A stretch of 64,000 nucleotides of DNA. Origin: Hominenteromicrobium mulieris. Lineage in GTDB: Bacteria; Bacillota; Clostridia; Oscillospirales; Acutalibacteraceae. Within the stretch, counting starts at the first letter, position 1. Every line of letters begins with the position of its first letter. Where the stretch lies: NCBI RefSeq assembly GCF_020687165.1, contig NZ_JAJEQC010000007.1; one strand, written 5' to 3'. The notes beneath the pieces are model-generated. The model ran no database searches. It saw only the letters and a list, made by a program, of their open reading frames with translations, and was not told the DNA's origin. Made by a program: the position numbers and the translations under genes. This document shows, piece by piece, positions 8,703 through 17,137 of the stretch.

Positions 8703-8851
8703 TTAGGGCACGCCCTAACGAGTGTTTTTGCGCTCCGGCCCTGCCGGGAGTAAAAACGCACTGCTCGCTCAGATGACGCAGGCATCGGCGGCAGGGGCAC
8801 TGTTTGGCTCCGACAGGAGTAAAAACAGTCTGCTCGCTTAGACTGCGCAGG
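8703..8851. repeat. Tandem hairpin repeats between mobC and parB (candidate oriT or parS region)
   Basis: The 27-nt blocks at 8747-8773 and 8816-8842 match at 23 positions; both carry GGAGTAAAAAC and a TGCTCGCT core. Each is the 3' side of a hairpin (a GTTTTT arm about 8724 against AAAAAC about 8752; ACTGTTT at 8799 against AAACAGT at 8823). A separate stem TTAGGGC / GCCCTAA is at 8703-8718. The block lies between the relaxosome gene and parB. Confidence 0.5.
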
Positions 8852-8863
8852 CGTAATTCTCGC

Positions 8864-9124
8864 TTACTTTAATTCATTCAAAACTGCTTCCAGTCTGCTT
8901 ATAATTTCCTCTTTCTGAAGCTGTGGGAGTTCCGCTTTCAGGCCGTTCAGCATCCGAAACAGGCGGTAATCCCGCTCCGTGATGGCCGCTTTGACCTCTT
9001 TTCCAAGCCCCAGCCGCCGCAAGTATTCCGACAGCGGCAGAGAACAGAACCGGGCATTTTCCAGCAGCTTCTGCTTCTCCTGCTCGGTCACACGGACATT
9101 GATCCCGTAGTTTTTGCTGCGCAT
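8864..9124 (-). CDS. MobC-like plasmid mobilisation / relaxosome protein
   Basis: An 86-aa protein with an N-terminal ribbon-helix-helix (NYGINVRVTEQEKQKLLENA) followed by the CSLPLSEYLRRLGLGKEVK block, the usual pattern of MobC-type accessory proteins that bind oriT and help the relaxase nick. The C-terminal half is a helical dimerisation segment. A relaxase gene is not visible in this window, so transfer would depend on the part of the element outside it or on another element. It lies between repA and parB, all on the minus strand, and the repeat block downstream of it is a candidate oriT. Confidence 0.75.
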   Translation of the reverse strand: MRSKNYGINVRVTEQEKQKLLENARFCSLPLSEYLRRLGLGKEVKAAITERDYRLFRMLNGLKAELPQLQKEEIISRLEAVLNELK

Positions 9125-9181
9125 TTGTTCACCCCCTTTCTTCGGTTTGTGACGGCAATGACGGTTGTGACGGGGATTTCC

Positions 9182-10198
9182 TTATATAGCGATCCCGGCG
9201 TCATTTGCGTCATCACCGTCACGGCGCAGAAATTTGATGAGTCGGCTTTTTCCCGTTCGCTTGGTGCGATACTCGATGCCCAGCGGCTCCAGCACCTCAT
9301 AGGCAAACTGGCCGAGATACTTCGTGGCCATATTGGGCGTGACCTCCTGCTCCTTCATTTCGGTCAGCAGCTCCGTGGCCGTGCCTACCCATTCGGTGCG
9401 GTGCTCCATAAAGTCCACCACCCGAAACAGAAATTTCGGCAGTTCCGCCTTGTGAATGTCCTCGCTGTTCTTGCACTCCACCAGCTCCCAGACAAGGTCG
9501 TTAAACTGCAAGGTCAGCTCCTGATATTTCACATCCCGCCCACTGACCAGCAGCGTAGCGGCGTTTCCGCTGCGCTTACGGCGCAGGATGAAGTTGGTGT
9601 CCGCAGCGCCGATGATGCCGGTAGAGCCGCTGACATCGTTAAAGGGATCGTCGCTGTCTTGCAGCTTTCGCAGGTGATGCACCAGCAAAATGGCGATGTT
9701 GAAGCCATCGGCAATACGCTTGATGGAGGAAATGTCATCGTAGTCATTGCCGTACATCCCCGCCTTTCCGGCGCTGCCCTTGGAGTCCCGCACCTTTTGC
9801 AGCGTGTCGATGATGACCAGCTTGGTGGCGGGGTGCTCGGTCAGGAAATCCGTGATCTGCTCCTCCAGCCCGCCGCCGATCAGCCCGGAGGTCACGGCAA
9901 AATACAGGTTGTCCGGGGCGCTGTCGGTGAGGTTGTAGAGCCGGTCTTTGATACGGCGCTGCGTGTCCTCAAGGCTCAGATAGAGCACATCGCATTGCAG
10001 CGTGGGCAGGCCCCAAATGGAATTTCCCTGCGCCACCTGCAGCCCCAGCCACAGCATCAGCCAGCTTTTGCCGATCTTGCTGGCATCGCTGATGACATTG
10101 ACGCCCTGCGAAATGAGTCCGTCCACGATGAACATCGTTTTGCTCATCGGCGTGGACAGCAGGGTCTCTGCGTCCACAGTTTTCAGTTTGTTGTCCAT
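9182..10198 (-). CDS. RepA-like AAA ATPase (hexameric replicative helicase type)
   Basis: A 338-aa protein of the RecA/DnaB-like AAA_25 group. The ATP site is SDASKIGKSWLMLWL (a P-loop without the first glycine), DVLYLSLEDTQRRIKDRL follows, Walker B is KLVIIDTLQKV, and sensor regions include ILLVHHLRK and DVSGSTGIIGAADTNFIL. A small winged-helix-like C-terminal part (about 260-338) ends basic. RSF1010 RepA-type helicases and their relatives on clostridial mobilisable islands share this layout. Together with the iteron-like array beyond the HTH gene it suggests that the element replicates autonomously when excised, which is inference. The start at 10198 follows AAAGGAG. Confidence 0.75.
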   Translation of the reverse strand: MDNKLKTVDAETLLSTPMSKTMFIVDGLISQGVNVISDASKIGKSWLMLWLGLQVAQGNSIWGLPTLQCDVLYLSLEDTQRRIKDRLYNLTDSAPDNLYFAVTSGLIGGGLEEQITDFLTEHPATKLVIIDTLQKVRDSKGSAGKAGMYGNDYDDISSIKRIADGFNIAILLVHHLRKLQDSDDPFNDVSGSTGIIGAADTNFILRRKRSGNAATLLVSGRDVKYQELTLQFNDLVWELVECKNSEDIHKAELPKFLFRVVDFMEHRTEWVGTATELLTEMKEQEVTPNMATKYLGQFAYEVLEPLGIEYRTKRTGKSRLIKFLRRDGDDANDAGIAI

Positions 10199-10312
10199 AG
10201 AATTCTCCTTTGTAGAATGTTAAAAGTAGATTTTGGCGGGGGCGAATGGAAACGGCCACCCACCCCCGCTCTGCTGTCCCAAAAGCCTTGGAATTCAAGG
10301 CCTTCTCGGCGC

Positions 10313-10672
10313 TTAATGTTCGACGCTGCGCCGCCGCCTGGCAGAGTCCGCCTTCTGATTGCGTCGGATGGAGTAGCCGCATCCCGGGCAGTATTTCTGC
10401 CGGTTGCTACTGGGTGCAAAGGGCTTTCCACACCGTTCGCAGGTCCGTGTACGCTGCCGGTAAATATCGGCGCAGAGTACCTTGTCGGCGGGCAGAACTG
10501 CCCACCGGAAGTACTTGCACAGCAGCGAATAGGAAATCATCTGCACGCACACGCAGCCCTCGCCGTCGTCCAGAGGCAGGCAGTTGCCACCGTCGTAGTT
10601 GGCGCACAGCCGCCGGATCAGCCGGTTGCAGCGTGCCCTTTGGGCGGGTGTCAGGCGTTTGATCTCATCCAA
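10313..10672 (-). CDS. Cysteine-rich VLP domain protein
   Basis: A 119-aa protein matching the 'cysteine-rich VLP' pattern of mobile elements. The start MDEIKRLTPAQRARCNRLIR is followed by CANYDGGNCLPLDDGEGCVC, then FRWAVLPADKVL, and a zinc-finger-like C-terminus with CERCGKPFAPSSNRQKYC and CPGC. Around nine cysteines suggest two metal sites. The role is unknown; these genes sit next to repA and HTH genes in clostridial elements and may be replication or transfer regulators. It overlaps the upstream HTH gene by 8 nt and precedes repA by about 115 bp. Confidence 0.8.
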   Translation of the reverse strand: MDEIKRLTPAQRARCNRLIRRLCANYDGGNCLPLDDGEGCVCVQMISYSLLCKYFRWAVLPADKVLCADIYRQRTRTCERCGKPFAPSSNRQKYCPGCGYSIRRNQKADSARRRRSVEH

Positions 10673-10892
10673 CCTTCTTCACCTCTTTCTCCATTACATA
10701 GTTGATGACGCTGATTTTCGGGATCTTCAGCGTCGTGCCGATCTTCACGGCGTGGATGTACCCATAGTCGATCAGCTTGTAGGCCAGCTTGCGGCTGATG
10801 CCCAGCATCTCCCGAAGCTCTTTGACGGTCACGATGTCCGGGTATTCCGGAAACATCATCTGATAAAGCTCTCTGAGCTCTCCTTTCTTCAT
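10665..10892 (-). CDS. Excisionase-type helix-turn-helix protein
   Basis: A 75-aa protein with a winged-HTH excisionase-like fold: DIVTVKELREMLGISRKLAY (turn at LGIS) then KLIDYGYIHAVKIGTTLKIP, followed by a helical tail. I chose the ATG at 10892, which has AAGGAGG at 9-nt spacing, over the long frame from 11081, whose first 63 codons are basic and unlike the family. It heads the leftward operon of Cys-rich VLP, repA and mobC. It may regulate that operon or bind near the repeat array 260 bp upstream of it. Confidence 0.75.
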   Translation of the reverse strand: MKKGELRELYQMMFPEYPDIVTVKELREMLGISRKLAYKLIDYGYIHAVKIGTTLKIPKISVINYVMEKEVKKVG

Positions 10893-10956
10893 AGGCTTGA
10901 ACCTCCTTTGTCTGTTCTGAAACCGCATTTCTGCGGTGATTTTTACTTGCTGCCGC

Positions 10957-11154
10957 TCATCCGCATCGTTCCTGCCCCGGAGTCTCACCACGGCGTATCG
11001 CTTCTTTAATGCGCTCGTTCCTTTTTCGGGAAGTCGTGGCGTCACTTGCCGGAAGCATATCCTTTGGAGGCGGCGATTCAATTTTCAAGGTACACAGGGA
11101 GACAGTCCCCTCAATAGGTAGCCAGCGAGAAGGCCTGTTTTTTAACCCCCTCAC
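10957..11154 (-). CDS. Possible 65-aa basic ORF
   Basis: The frame begins MRGLKNRPSRWLPIEGTVSL, contains CTLKIESPPPKDMLPAS and ends in a charged helix (RKRNERIKEAIRRGE). The composition is plausible for a small protein, but there is no strong ribosome site and no family assignment. It lies between the HTH gene and the repeat array, so it could equally be part of a 5' leader. Low confidence. Confidence 0.25.
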   Translation of the reverse strand: MRGLKNRPSRWLPIEGTVSLCTLKIESPPPKDMLPASDATTSRKRNERIKEAIRRGETPGQERCG

Positions 11155-11640
11155 TAATCAACTGGGAAAAATTTTTCGATTTGTACGAAGGAATTTTGAA
11201 AATTTCCTTTGAAAGCCTATCTACTAACCAACTGGGAAATTTTTTCGGATTTGAACGAAAAAACTTTTGAGAATTTTTCTGCGAACCCCTCTACTACTTA
11301 ATTGGGAATTTTTCCGGCAAAAATAAAAAGAATTTTGAAGAAAATTTTTAAGCGCCCCTCCCACTAATCAACTGGGAACTTTTCGGGCAAATAACAAATG
11401 GGTTTTAGAAAAATTTTTTTAAGTGCCCCTCCTACTAACCAACTGGGAAATTTTTTGAGATTTTGGCAAAGTAATTTGAAAAATTCTCTCAACTTTTCAA
11501 AAGGTCCCTCTACTTACTCTGAATAAGGGGTGCCATTTGGCAGGGTACTTTTCAAAATTCCCCACAAAAATATTTCTCCCTTCACTTACTCTGAATAAGG
11601 GGCGCCGTTTGTGGGGGTGTTTTCGAGAAATTTCTCAAAT
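11148..11640. repeat. Array of seven ~70-bp repeats (iteron-like, candidate replication origin or partition site)
   Basis: Five copies of ACTAAYCAACTGGGAA (third copy ACTACTTAATTGGGAA) begin at 11153, 11223, 11293, 11363 and 11434. Two divergent copies reading ACTTACTCTGAATAAGGGG begin at 11512 and 11584. The core is usually preceded by a C-rich block such as CCCCTC and followed by A/T runs of the AATTTT / AAAATT kind. The gap 10893-11806 has no convincing gene apart from the weak 65-aa ORF. Regular spacing near repA and parB fits an origin or centromere; that is inference. Confidence 0.7.
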
Positions 11641-11655
11641 ATTTTTTATCTGAAC

Positions 11656-11701
11656 GCAAAAAGAGGCGCAGCCTCCGGATTTCTCCGAAGGCTACGCCTC
11701 T
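11656..11701 (-). terminator. Intrinsic terminator of the restriction-modification operon
   Basis: Imperfect stem AGAGGCGCAGCCTCCGG / CCGAAGGCTACGCCTCT around a short loop. On the minus strand it is followed by TTTTTGCG. It lies about 105 bp beyond the last gene of the four-gene operon. Confidence 0.75.
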
Positions 11702-11806
11702 AAATATACTATTCGGTTTTCAGCAGTTATACTGATTCGCTATTTCTGTTCGCAATGTCCATTCTATCTTATTGCTGATAATGATGTGCGTTGCGTGAAG
11801 CCGTGG

Positions 11807-12343
11807 CTATCTGTTTCTCCAAAAAGTTAGATACATCTGAGCAACCGATTCAAGCAACACCCCAAGAATATGCATAATGGCAAAGATGCATACTGCAGCA
11901 ACATATTTCAATGCCTGTAAAGGAATAATTGGCCGTATGAGAGCAATTCCTATGAGAATAACTAAGTAAATAATTTCAACAATGACATTGTATGCAATGT
12001 TGGAAAGCAAAATTTGGAATAGAGACAGCTGTTTTCCGCCAACAGGCTTATATTGAGTAGAGTCAGCCATTTCCTCCTTTAGACTTTTGGTGTTTGCATT
12101 GTCTGCTGTAACCAGTATAGAAATAATTGCAACAGAAAATGAAACAAGGATGGCAACGACATTAATTTGGACATTCACAAATTCGGAAAAAGTTGACCGG
12201 ATGGTTTCCTCGTTGCCGATGTTAAATATGAGTGCACCTGCCAATGCCAAAAGCCCCAAAACTACCGGAATCAAATATTTTACCCATATTCGTTTTCTGG
12301 ATTGATAATAGTCCCTAAGTGGAACAAGTAATATTGTCTTCAT
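11807..12343 (-). CDS. Small membrane protein, last gene of the type III RM operon
   Basis: A 178-aa protein with four probable membrane segments (about 23-40, 60-80, 110-135 and 142-165, for example YLIPVVLGLLALAGALIF and VVAILVSFSVAIISILVT). A hydrophilic loop sits between the second and third. I do not recognise the family. Its start overlaps the 309-aa gene by 4 nt, so the two are translationally coupled and probably act together. A soluble protein paired with a small four-helix membrane protein next to restriction genes recalls the layout of RexA/RexB and KwaB/KwaA phage-defence pairs. That is an analogy of architecture, not of sequence. Confidence 0.7.
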   Translation of the reverse strand: MKTILLVPLRDYYQSRKRIWVKYLIPVVLGLLALAGALIFNIGNEETIRSTFSEFVNVQINVVAILVSFSVAIISILVTADNANTKSLKEEMADSTQYKPVGGKQLSLFQILLSNIAYNVIVEIIYLVILIGIALIRPIIPLQALKYVAAVCIFAIMHILGVLLESVAQMYLTFWRNR

Positions 12344-13269
12344 ATTCTACCACCCATTGAGGCAATGAACTCCTGAGCCTTCACAAAAAAATCTGAGCTC
12401 TCCACTTCGTTTGTGACGCTTTCACCCTTCACCTTTAAGAAATGCTTCATTCCCGTGATATTAGTATCCACTTCAAAACTTCCGGCGTCATTTGTCCCTA
12501 TAATCTTAATACGCTTAATCTTGCCCTTAGCTTTGTCTTGCGAATCCTTAAAATATTCCTTAATTAAGTTTTCAGGAAAGCATTTATATCCTTTAGGACG
12601 CTTCAAGCAAATATCGACTTCGTCAGCGATGTCAGTTCTTCCCGCAAACCGCATAAAGCCATCCTTAATATCGTCTTTGTATACTGTCAACTTGAGGACT
12701 GACATTGTTTTGGCTCTTTTGATTGAAGACAGGAAATCTTCTCCCGGCATAATCTGACTTTCAATGGTGTAGTGGTACGGGTCATTTCCGTCTTCATTGA
12801 ACTTCTTGAATTGTTCATTCAAGTAGTCGATAATACACTTTAGAGTTATGCCATAGTGATTGCTTTCGTGAACTGCAAGAAACCTGTTTTCGCCTTTTGC
12901 AAGGCGAATGCATAGATGTGTCTTTTCTTCGTCTCCATCCTGAGGTCTCTTTCGTCGTCCTCGCTCCTGCATAGTTTCAGTGTCGATTTCATTCCGAACG
13001 TGGTTGTATTTTGCCGACTTGAAAATCACATCATAATTTCCGTTTTTCAAATCCTCGTAAGAATCTAACCACACGACCTTTTCTGACGATGTAATGTCTT
13101 TCTTGCGTTCAGAAAGTCCTTTTGTCATTATATATTCCAGCAATTGGGAAAAAGCGATGATAATCTGATCCGTACTGTAAGCCGAATCATCTTTTGCATC
13201 TTTATGCTTAGAGATAGAAAGGTAGTAGAAATAGATAGGCACTTTTTTCCACAGTTCTTGCTCTCTCAT
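12340..13269 (-). CDS. Unrecognised 309-aa protein in the RM operon
   Basis: A soluble 309-aa protein with mixed alpha/beta composition. A notable central segment is FLAVHESNHYGITLKCIIDY followed by LNEQFKKF, a pattern (beta strand, then a helix) that some DUF6731- or DUF4747-like phage and defence proteins share. I cannot confirm membership. A basic stretch (RGRRKRPQDGDEEK, about 104-117) precedes it, and the C-terminal part (about 200-300) has lysine-rich strands. It lies 11 nt downstream of res and overlaps the membrane-protein gene by 4 nt, so it is part of the same transcript. A role as regulator or effector accompanying the restriction system is inferred from context only. Confidence 0.65.
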   Translation of the reverse strand: MREQELWKKVPIYFYYLSISKHKDAKDDSAYSTDQIIIAFSQLLEYIMTKGLSERKKDITSSEKVVWLDSYEDLKNGNYDVIFKSAKYNHVRNEIDTETMQERGRRKRPQDGDEEKTHLCIRLAKGENRFLAVHESNHYGITLKCIIDYLNEQFKKFNEDGNDPYHYTIESQIMPGEDFLSSIKRAKTMSVLKLTVYKDDIKDGFMRFAGRTDIADEVDICLKRPKGYKCFPENLIKEYFKDSQDKAKGKIKRIKIIGTNDAGSFEVDTNITGMKHFLKVKGESVTNEVESSDFFVKAQEFIASMGGRI

Positions 13270-13280
13270 ATTCCGCCTCC

Positions 13281-15476
13281 TTAAAGCACTTCCGAAAGCA
13301 GTTGCCAGTTTTCATCGTGGATATTGTCTGAGTACTTGTCTACGCAAATGCATAGTTCTCCACTTTGTTTATCCTGTCTGACAATGCCACCCTGTAGGTT
13401 GTATCCATCAAGGTATTTTCTCAAAACGCCGAATTTCTTTGCAGTGAAGCGATCAATATCTTCACTGCTTCCTGACTTTGTAAAACCACCTTTTGTTTCT
13501 ATAATCCAGATATCGCCACCATTTGTGCCAACCACATAATCGGGGTAAAAGGATTTTTGTTTTCCAAAGTTATCCGTATAAACAATCGAGAAATACTCTG
13601 AGCCCTTATCTCCGTTCTTATAGAACCACTTCACTTTGCCACTACCTTCGCAAAAACGCTCAAACAGCTTCTCCGGCATAGATCTCTTTTCCGCAGAAGA
13701 TAAATACCCTGTATAGACATTCTTGGTGTATTCCATCTGTGACTTTGATGTTCCGTCATATGTGAAAATCATTTCAAGAGGAAACCCCACTGGTTTTTCT
13801 GTTATCCGGGGAATTGCAAGCGTTAGCTGCAAAGACTCATCAGCCATAGCATCACGGACATCTTCTATAAGCCTTCGCTCGTTGTTGATAATAAATGCAT
13901 ATAGGTTTCGTGTTTCCAGACGAAGAATTTTTGCGTCGCACCGAACTCCTTTTAGGAACAGCTTACGCATAATGGTATTAGTGCTGCTATAGTCCAAATT
14001 GGCTTTGTATCCAATCTCAGCGACACAGTGATGATACTCTTTGCCGTGTTTATGCGTATTCAATGGCTCGTGAATCGAGATGTCATTTAATTCTGTGATT
14101 TGGTCTTTGCTCAGTACGCTGACGGAACCAGATTTGGTAAAATCCACAATATCTTCGTCGAAAGAATAGCCATAAGCTTCTAACTGACTTTGGTTTTTAT
14201 CGAGGTCCGTAGCGGTATGGTATTTTTTCTCAAAGAACTTCCAAATAACTTTGAGTGCAAACTTAGCATCGCGTGGAAATGGAATATCAGTTTTAAATTG
14301 GCTGATAAGCGTAAAGGAACGATATTCCGGCTTCAAGAACACTTTATAAGCATCTAATGCTCCCGTGCCCAAACTCAATTTAACGCTTTCCGTAAATTTC
14401 TCATCCAGAGTATAAAGATAACAGCAATCTAAAAGATCTTCACCATAATGCTTTGCTTCCGGCATCCGGCGAATCCTTCCAATCGTCTGAATTTCAAATA
14501 CCTCGCTCATATTGTCACGGAGCTTCACGAGAATCTGCGCTCTTGGGCAATCCCAACCGGTAGCAACCGCCTGTTTGATAATTACAGCTATTGGAGTAGC
14601 GTCATTATCTTCAATATCCTCAAGGTTCTGTTTCTTATCAGACAACCATACCGATAGAAGGTTATTCTCGTAAGTAATGCCTTTGCTTTCGAAGTACTCT
14701 TCGACACGGTCAAGCAGTGCATCTGATTTATTCGGTAATTGGACGATAATCAATGGATTTACGCCAGAATCTTTCTTGGCGTATGCGGCTCGTAAGTCTC
14801 GTTGTTTCTCGAGGGCTTTATCCAGCAGGTAGGATATCTGATCTTCAACGCTAATATGCTGTTCAAAATTTTCATTGATTATCAGGAGCTTTTTTATCAG
14901 GCCTTCAGCAATAACATCTTCTTCTGGAATCTCTATCAGCAGAGCATTCTTGTAGTTTTTAGGTGTAGCGGAACAACGGATAATCTTATTCGCATTGAAC
15001 AGAGCAAGAATGTCATCTGCTTTGATCGTATCATTCTGATGTGACTCGTCAACAATTATGGTAAAAGTCAAACCGTTGTCAATTGCATTCTGAATATGTT
15101 CGACAAAGTTTGTTCGCTCACTATCCTTAAGTGCATTGTTCCCTTTCTTAGTAAGCTTTTCCCAGTTGATGAAACAGGCATCATTTTCTTCAAAGCCAGA
15201 AGACATTATATCGGATAAGAGTTTTGTGTTGCTGCCGTGAATGTATTTATCCATTTTGGCTTTACTCTGTAATTCAAGATTACCTTTTCCGGGGGTAAGC
15301 CAAACAAACACTGCTTTGTTTGTGCTCTTCAGATACTCATCCATAAAGTGTGTAAGGATAATGGTTTTGCCGCTACCAGTACAACTCTTCAGGATAATAT
15401 CCCTATTGGGCTCTCCCATAGCTTCCATAAGGGCCTCAATGGCTTTAAGTTGAAAATTTGCAAGCGTGATCCCCAT
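13281..15476 (-). CDS. res: Type III restriction enzyme Res subunit (SF2 helicase-nuclease)
   Basis: A 731-aa DEAD-like helicase with a C-terminal nuclease. Motif I is SCTGSGKTIILTHF, motif II IIVDESHQND, motif III CSATPKNYK and motif VI QTIGRIRRMPEA. The PD-(D/E)XK site appears as PDYVVGTNGGDIWIIETKGG near residue 650. With Mod it forms the restriction complex that translocates on DNA and cuts unmethylated sites. It is shorter than many Res proteins (often 900 or more residues), but all recognisable motifs are present. It starts 2 nt after mod ends. Composition is visibly AT-richer than the flanking genes, suggesting a separate acquisition. Confidence 0.9.
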   Translation of the reverse strand: MGITLANFQLKAIEALMEAMGEPNRDIILKSCTGSGKTIILTHFMDEYLKSTNKAVFVWLTPGKGNLELQSKAKMDKYIHGSNTKLLSDIMSSGFEENDACFINWEKLTKKGNNALKDSERTNFVEHIQNAIDNGLTFTIIVDESHQNDTIKADDILALFNANKIIRCSATPKNYKNALLIEIPEEDVIAEGLIKKLLIINENFEQHISVEDQISYLLDKALEKQRDLRAAYAKKDSGVNPLIIVQLPNKSDALLDRVEEYFESKGITYENNLLSVWLSDKKQNLEDIEDNDATPIAVIIKQAVATGWDCPRAQILVKLRDNMSEVFEIQTIGRIRRMPEAKHYGEDLLDCCYLYTLDEKFTESVKLSLGTGALDAYKVFLKPEYRSFTLISQFKTDIPFPRDAKFALKVIWKFFEKKYHTATDLDKNQSQLEAYGYSFDEDIVDFTKSGSVSVLSKDQITELNDISIHEPLNTHKHGKEYHHCVAEIGYKANLDYSSTNTIMRKLFLKGVRCDAKILRLETRNLYAFIINNERRLIEDVRDAMADESLQLTLAIPRITEKPVGFPLEMIFTYDGTSKSQMEYTKNVYTGYLSSAEKRSMPEKLFERFCEGSGKVKWFYKNGDKGSEYFSIVYTDNFGKQKSFYPDYVVGTNGGDIWIIETKGGFTKSGSSEDIDRFTAKKFGVLRKYLDGYNLQGGIVRQDKQSGELCICVDKYSDNIHDENWQLLSEVL

Positions 15477-15478
15477 AT

Positions 15479-17098
15479 TTATCCCTCCAATTCTTTGTAG
15501 TAATAATCCGGAATAACATTCACTGCAATGTTATATTCCTGCAGCGCTTGCGCTTGCTGAGCGTCCAGCAATACATCGTGCCCCATATAGAGCTTTCGGC
15601 ATCTCTTACAGATACCTTCATCATCCAAAAATATCTCTAACTCCTCATCCGTCAGCACGATGGCAATTTCCTCGTTGCCCGTAAAATTGATGCCGTTTTC
15701 CAGCTCCACCAGCTCCCGGATGTGCCGCAGCAGCTCATCGGCATACTCATAGTACATACGATCCGAAATAGGTACATAGCCAACTTTATAATATTTCAGA
15801 CTGGCAGCATAGTCTTCTTTATCAATGACACGGCGGATGCGTTCGTAGGTCACATCCCGACAAATGCCGTTTTCGTTGTTGGTGCAGAGGATAAAGCGGC
15901 GGGTTCCACCATCCTCTGCGTTGAGCTTCATAACAGCGTGACCTGTTGTACCAGAGCCTGCAAAGAAGTCAAGTACGGTAGCATCTGTTCGTGATATCAA
16001 TCGTAGTGTGCGTTCAATTAAACTTGTAGGCTTAGGGGTTCCAAATGCGCTCGAACCAAAGATTTCTTTGATTTCACTCATTGCGCTTCGGGTTGTTCCA
16101 ACATCTTTTCCAAACCAAATTGTTTCTGGCGTTCGTCCTTCTAATGTATCCAAATATATCTTCCTAATAATACGGGTCTCATCTTTGCTAAAAATAATTT
16201 CACCGCTTTTAATCTTTTCTTCTACCGTTTCTTTACTCCAACGCCATCCATTAGCACAGGGTTTAATCACATTTCCGGACGGAGAAATAATGTCGTAAAT
16301 TAGGTTAGGTCGATATAATGCATTGCGTACATCACCACTCCTCCATCTTCCCCGAGGATCGTTATCTGGATTTGCATAGGCCTTATTGTCTTCATCTGTG
16401 CGAGGCAAAGAGTTCAAAACAAACTGAGCTGTCTTCTGATAGCACAAAATATAGTTATGATGCACCGAAAACGTCCCTGAATATCCTTTAGGCTGAATGC
16501 TATGTTGCCATATAATACTCGCAAGGAAGTTTTCTTCCCCAAACAATTGATCGCACAGTAGCTTTAATGCAGCTTGCTCATTATCATCTATGGCAATAAA
16601 TATTACGCCATCGTTTTTTAGCAATCTCCGTGCTACCAATAACCGCTCGCTCATGAATGAGACCCATTTGCTGTGACGGAATGTATCTGTCAAATCAACA
16701 CGAGAATCATCATATCCGAAATCTCCGTTTCTTGTGTTATACGGAGGATCAATAAAAATTAAATCTATATTTCCCCGATGCGTCTTTTCCAACAGTTTCA
16801 GTGCGGCAAGGTTATCCCCTTCAAGCAGGAAATTCATCTGCCCGCCGTGGTCAATAAACAGATCTGCATCCTCGGTCAGCACCGGCGTATGGGTATCCAA
16901 CACCTCATCGATTTTCTCCCGATGCTCCTCGAACACGAGACCGTACTTTTTCCCGTTCACATCTTTTTCGAGTTCGGACAGGTAGGAGAGCAGGTTGCCC
17001 GTATTCTCATCCTGCGGTGCTGCGGCGATAAAGGCACGAATCTGCTTGATTTTGTCCAGCAGATCGTCCCGCTTCTTTTTCGAAATATTGGTGCTCAT
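15479..17098 (-). CDS. mod: Type III DNA methyltransferase Mod subunit
   Basis: A 539-aa adenine-specific DNA methyltransferase of the beta class. The catalytic motif IV is LIFIDPPYNTRNGD near residue 115, and the AdoMet motif I comes later as DFFAGSGTTGHAVMKL near 390, with the target-recognition region between. It sets sequence specificity for both methylation and restriction. ATG 17098 has GGAGG at 8-nt spacing; the frame continues upstream through a block of palindromes but without a ribosome site. First gene of the operon mod-res-309aa-membrane protein, transcribed leftward. A tandem palindrome module lies 40-140 bp upstream. Confidence 0.92.
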   Translation of the reverse strand: MSTNISKKKRDDLLDKIKQIRAFIAAAPQDENTGNLLSYLSELEKDVNGKKYGLVFEEHREKIDEVLDTHTPVLTEDADLFIDHGGQMNFLLEGDNLAALKLLEKTHRGNIDLIFIDPPYNTRNGDFGYDDSRVDLTDTFRHSKWVSFMSERLLVARRLLKNDGVIFIAIDDNEQAALKLLCDQLFGEENFLASIIWQHSIQPKGYSGTFSVHHNYILCYQKTAQFVLNSLPRTDEDNKAYANPDNDPRGRWRSGDVRNALYRPNLIYDIISPSGNVIKPCANGWRWSKETVEEKIKSGEIIFSKDETRIIRKIYLDTLEGRTPETIWFGKDVGTTRSAMSEIKEIFGSSAFGTPKPTSLIERTLRLISRTDATVLDFFAGSGTTGHAVMKLNAEDGGTRRFILCTNNENGICRDVTYERIRRVIDKEDYAASLKYYKVGYVPISDRMYYEYADELLRHIRELVELENGINFTGNEEIAIVLTDEELEIFLDDEGICKRCRKLYMGHDVLLDAQQAQALQEYNIAVNVIPDYYYKELEG

Positions 17099-17137
17099 CG
17101 TGCATCCTCCAATATGGTTTAATTCATAATTTCTGCC

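Noticed and set aside
9125..10705. A 526-codon plus-strand open frame
   Set aside because: Antisense shadow of repA and Cys-rich VLP genes, created by GC-biased third positions. No ribosome site or recognisable domain.
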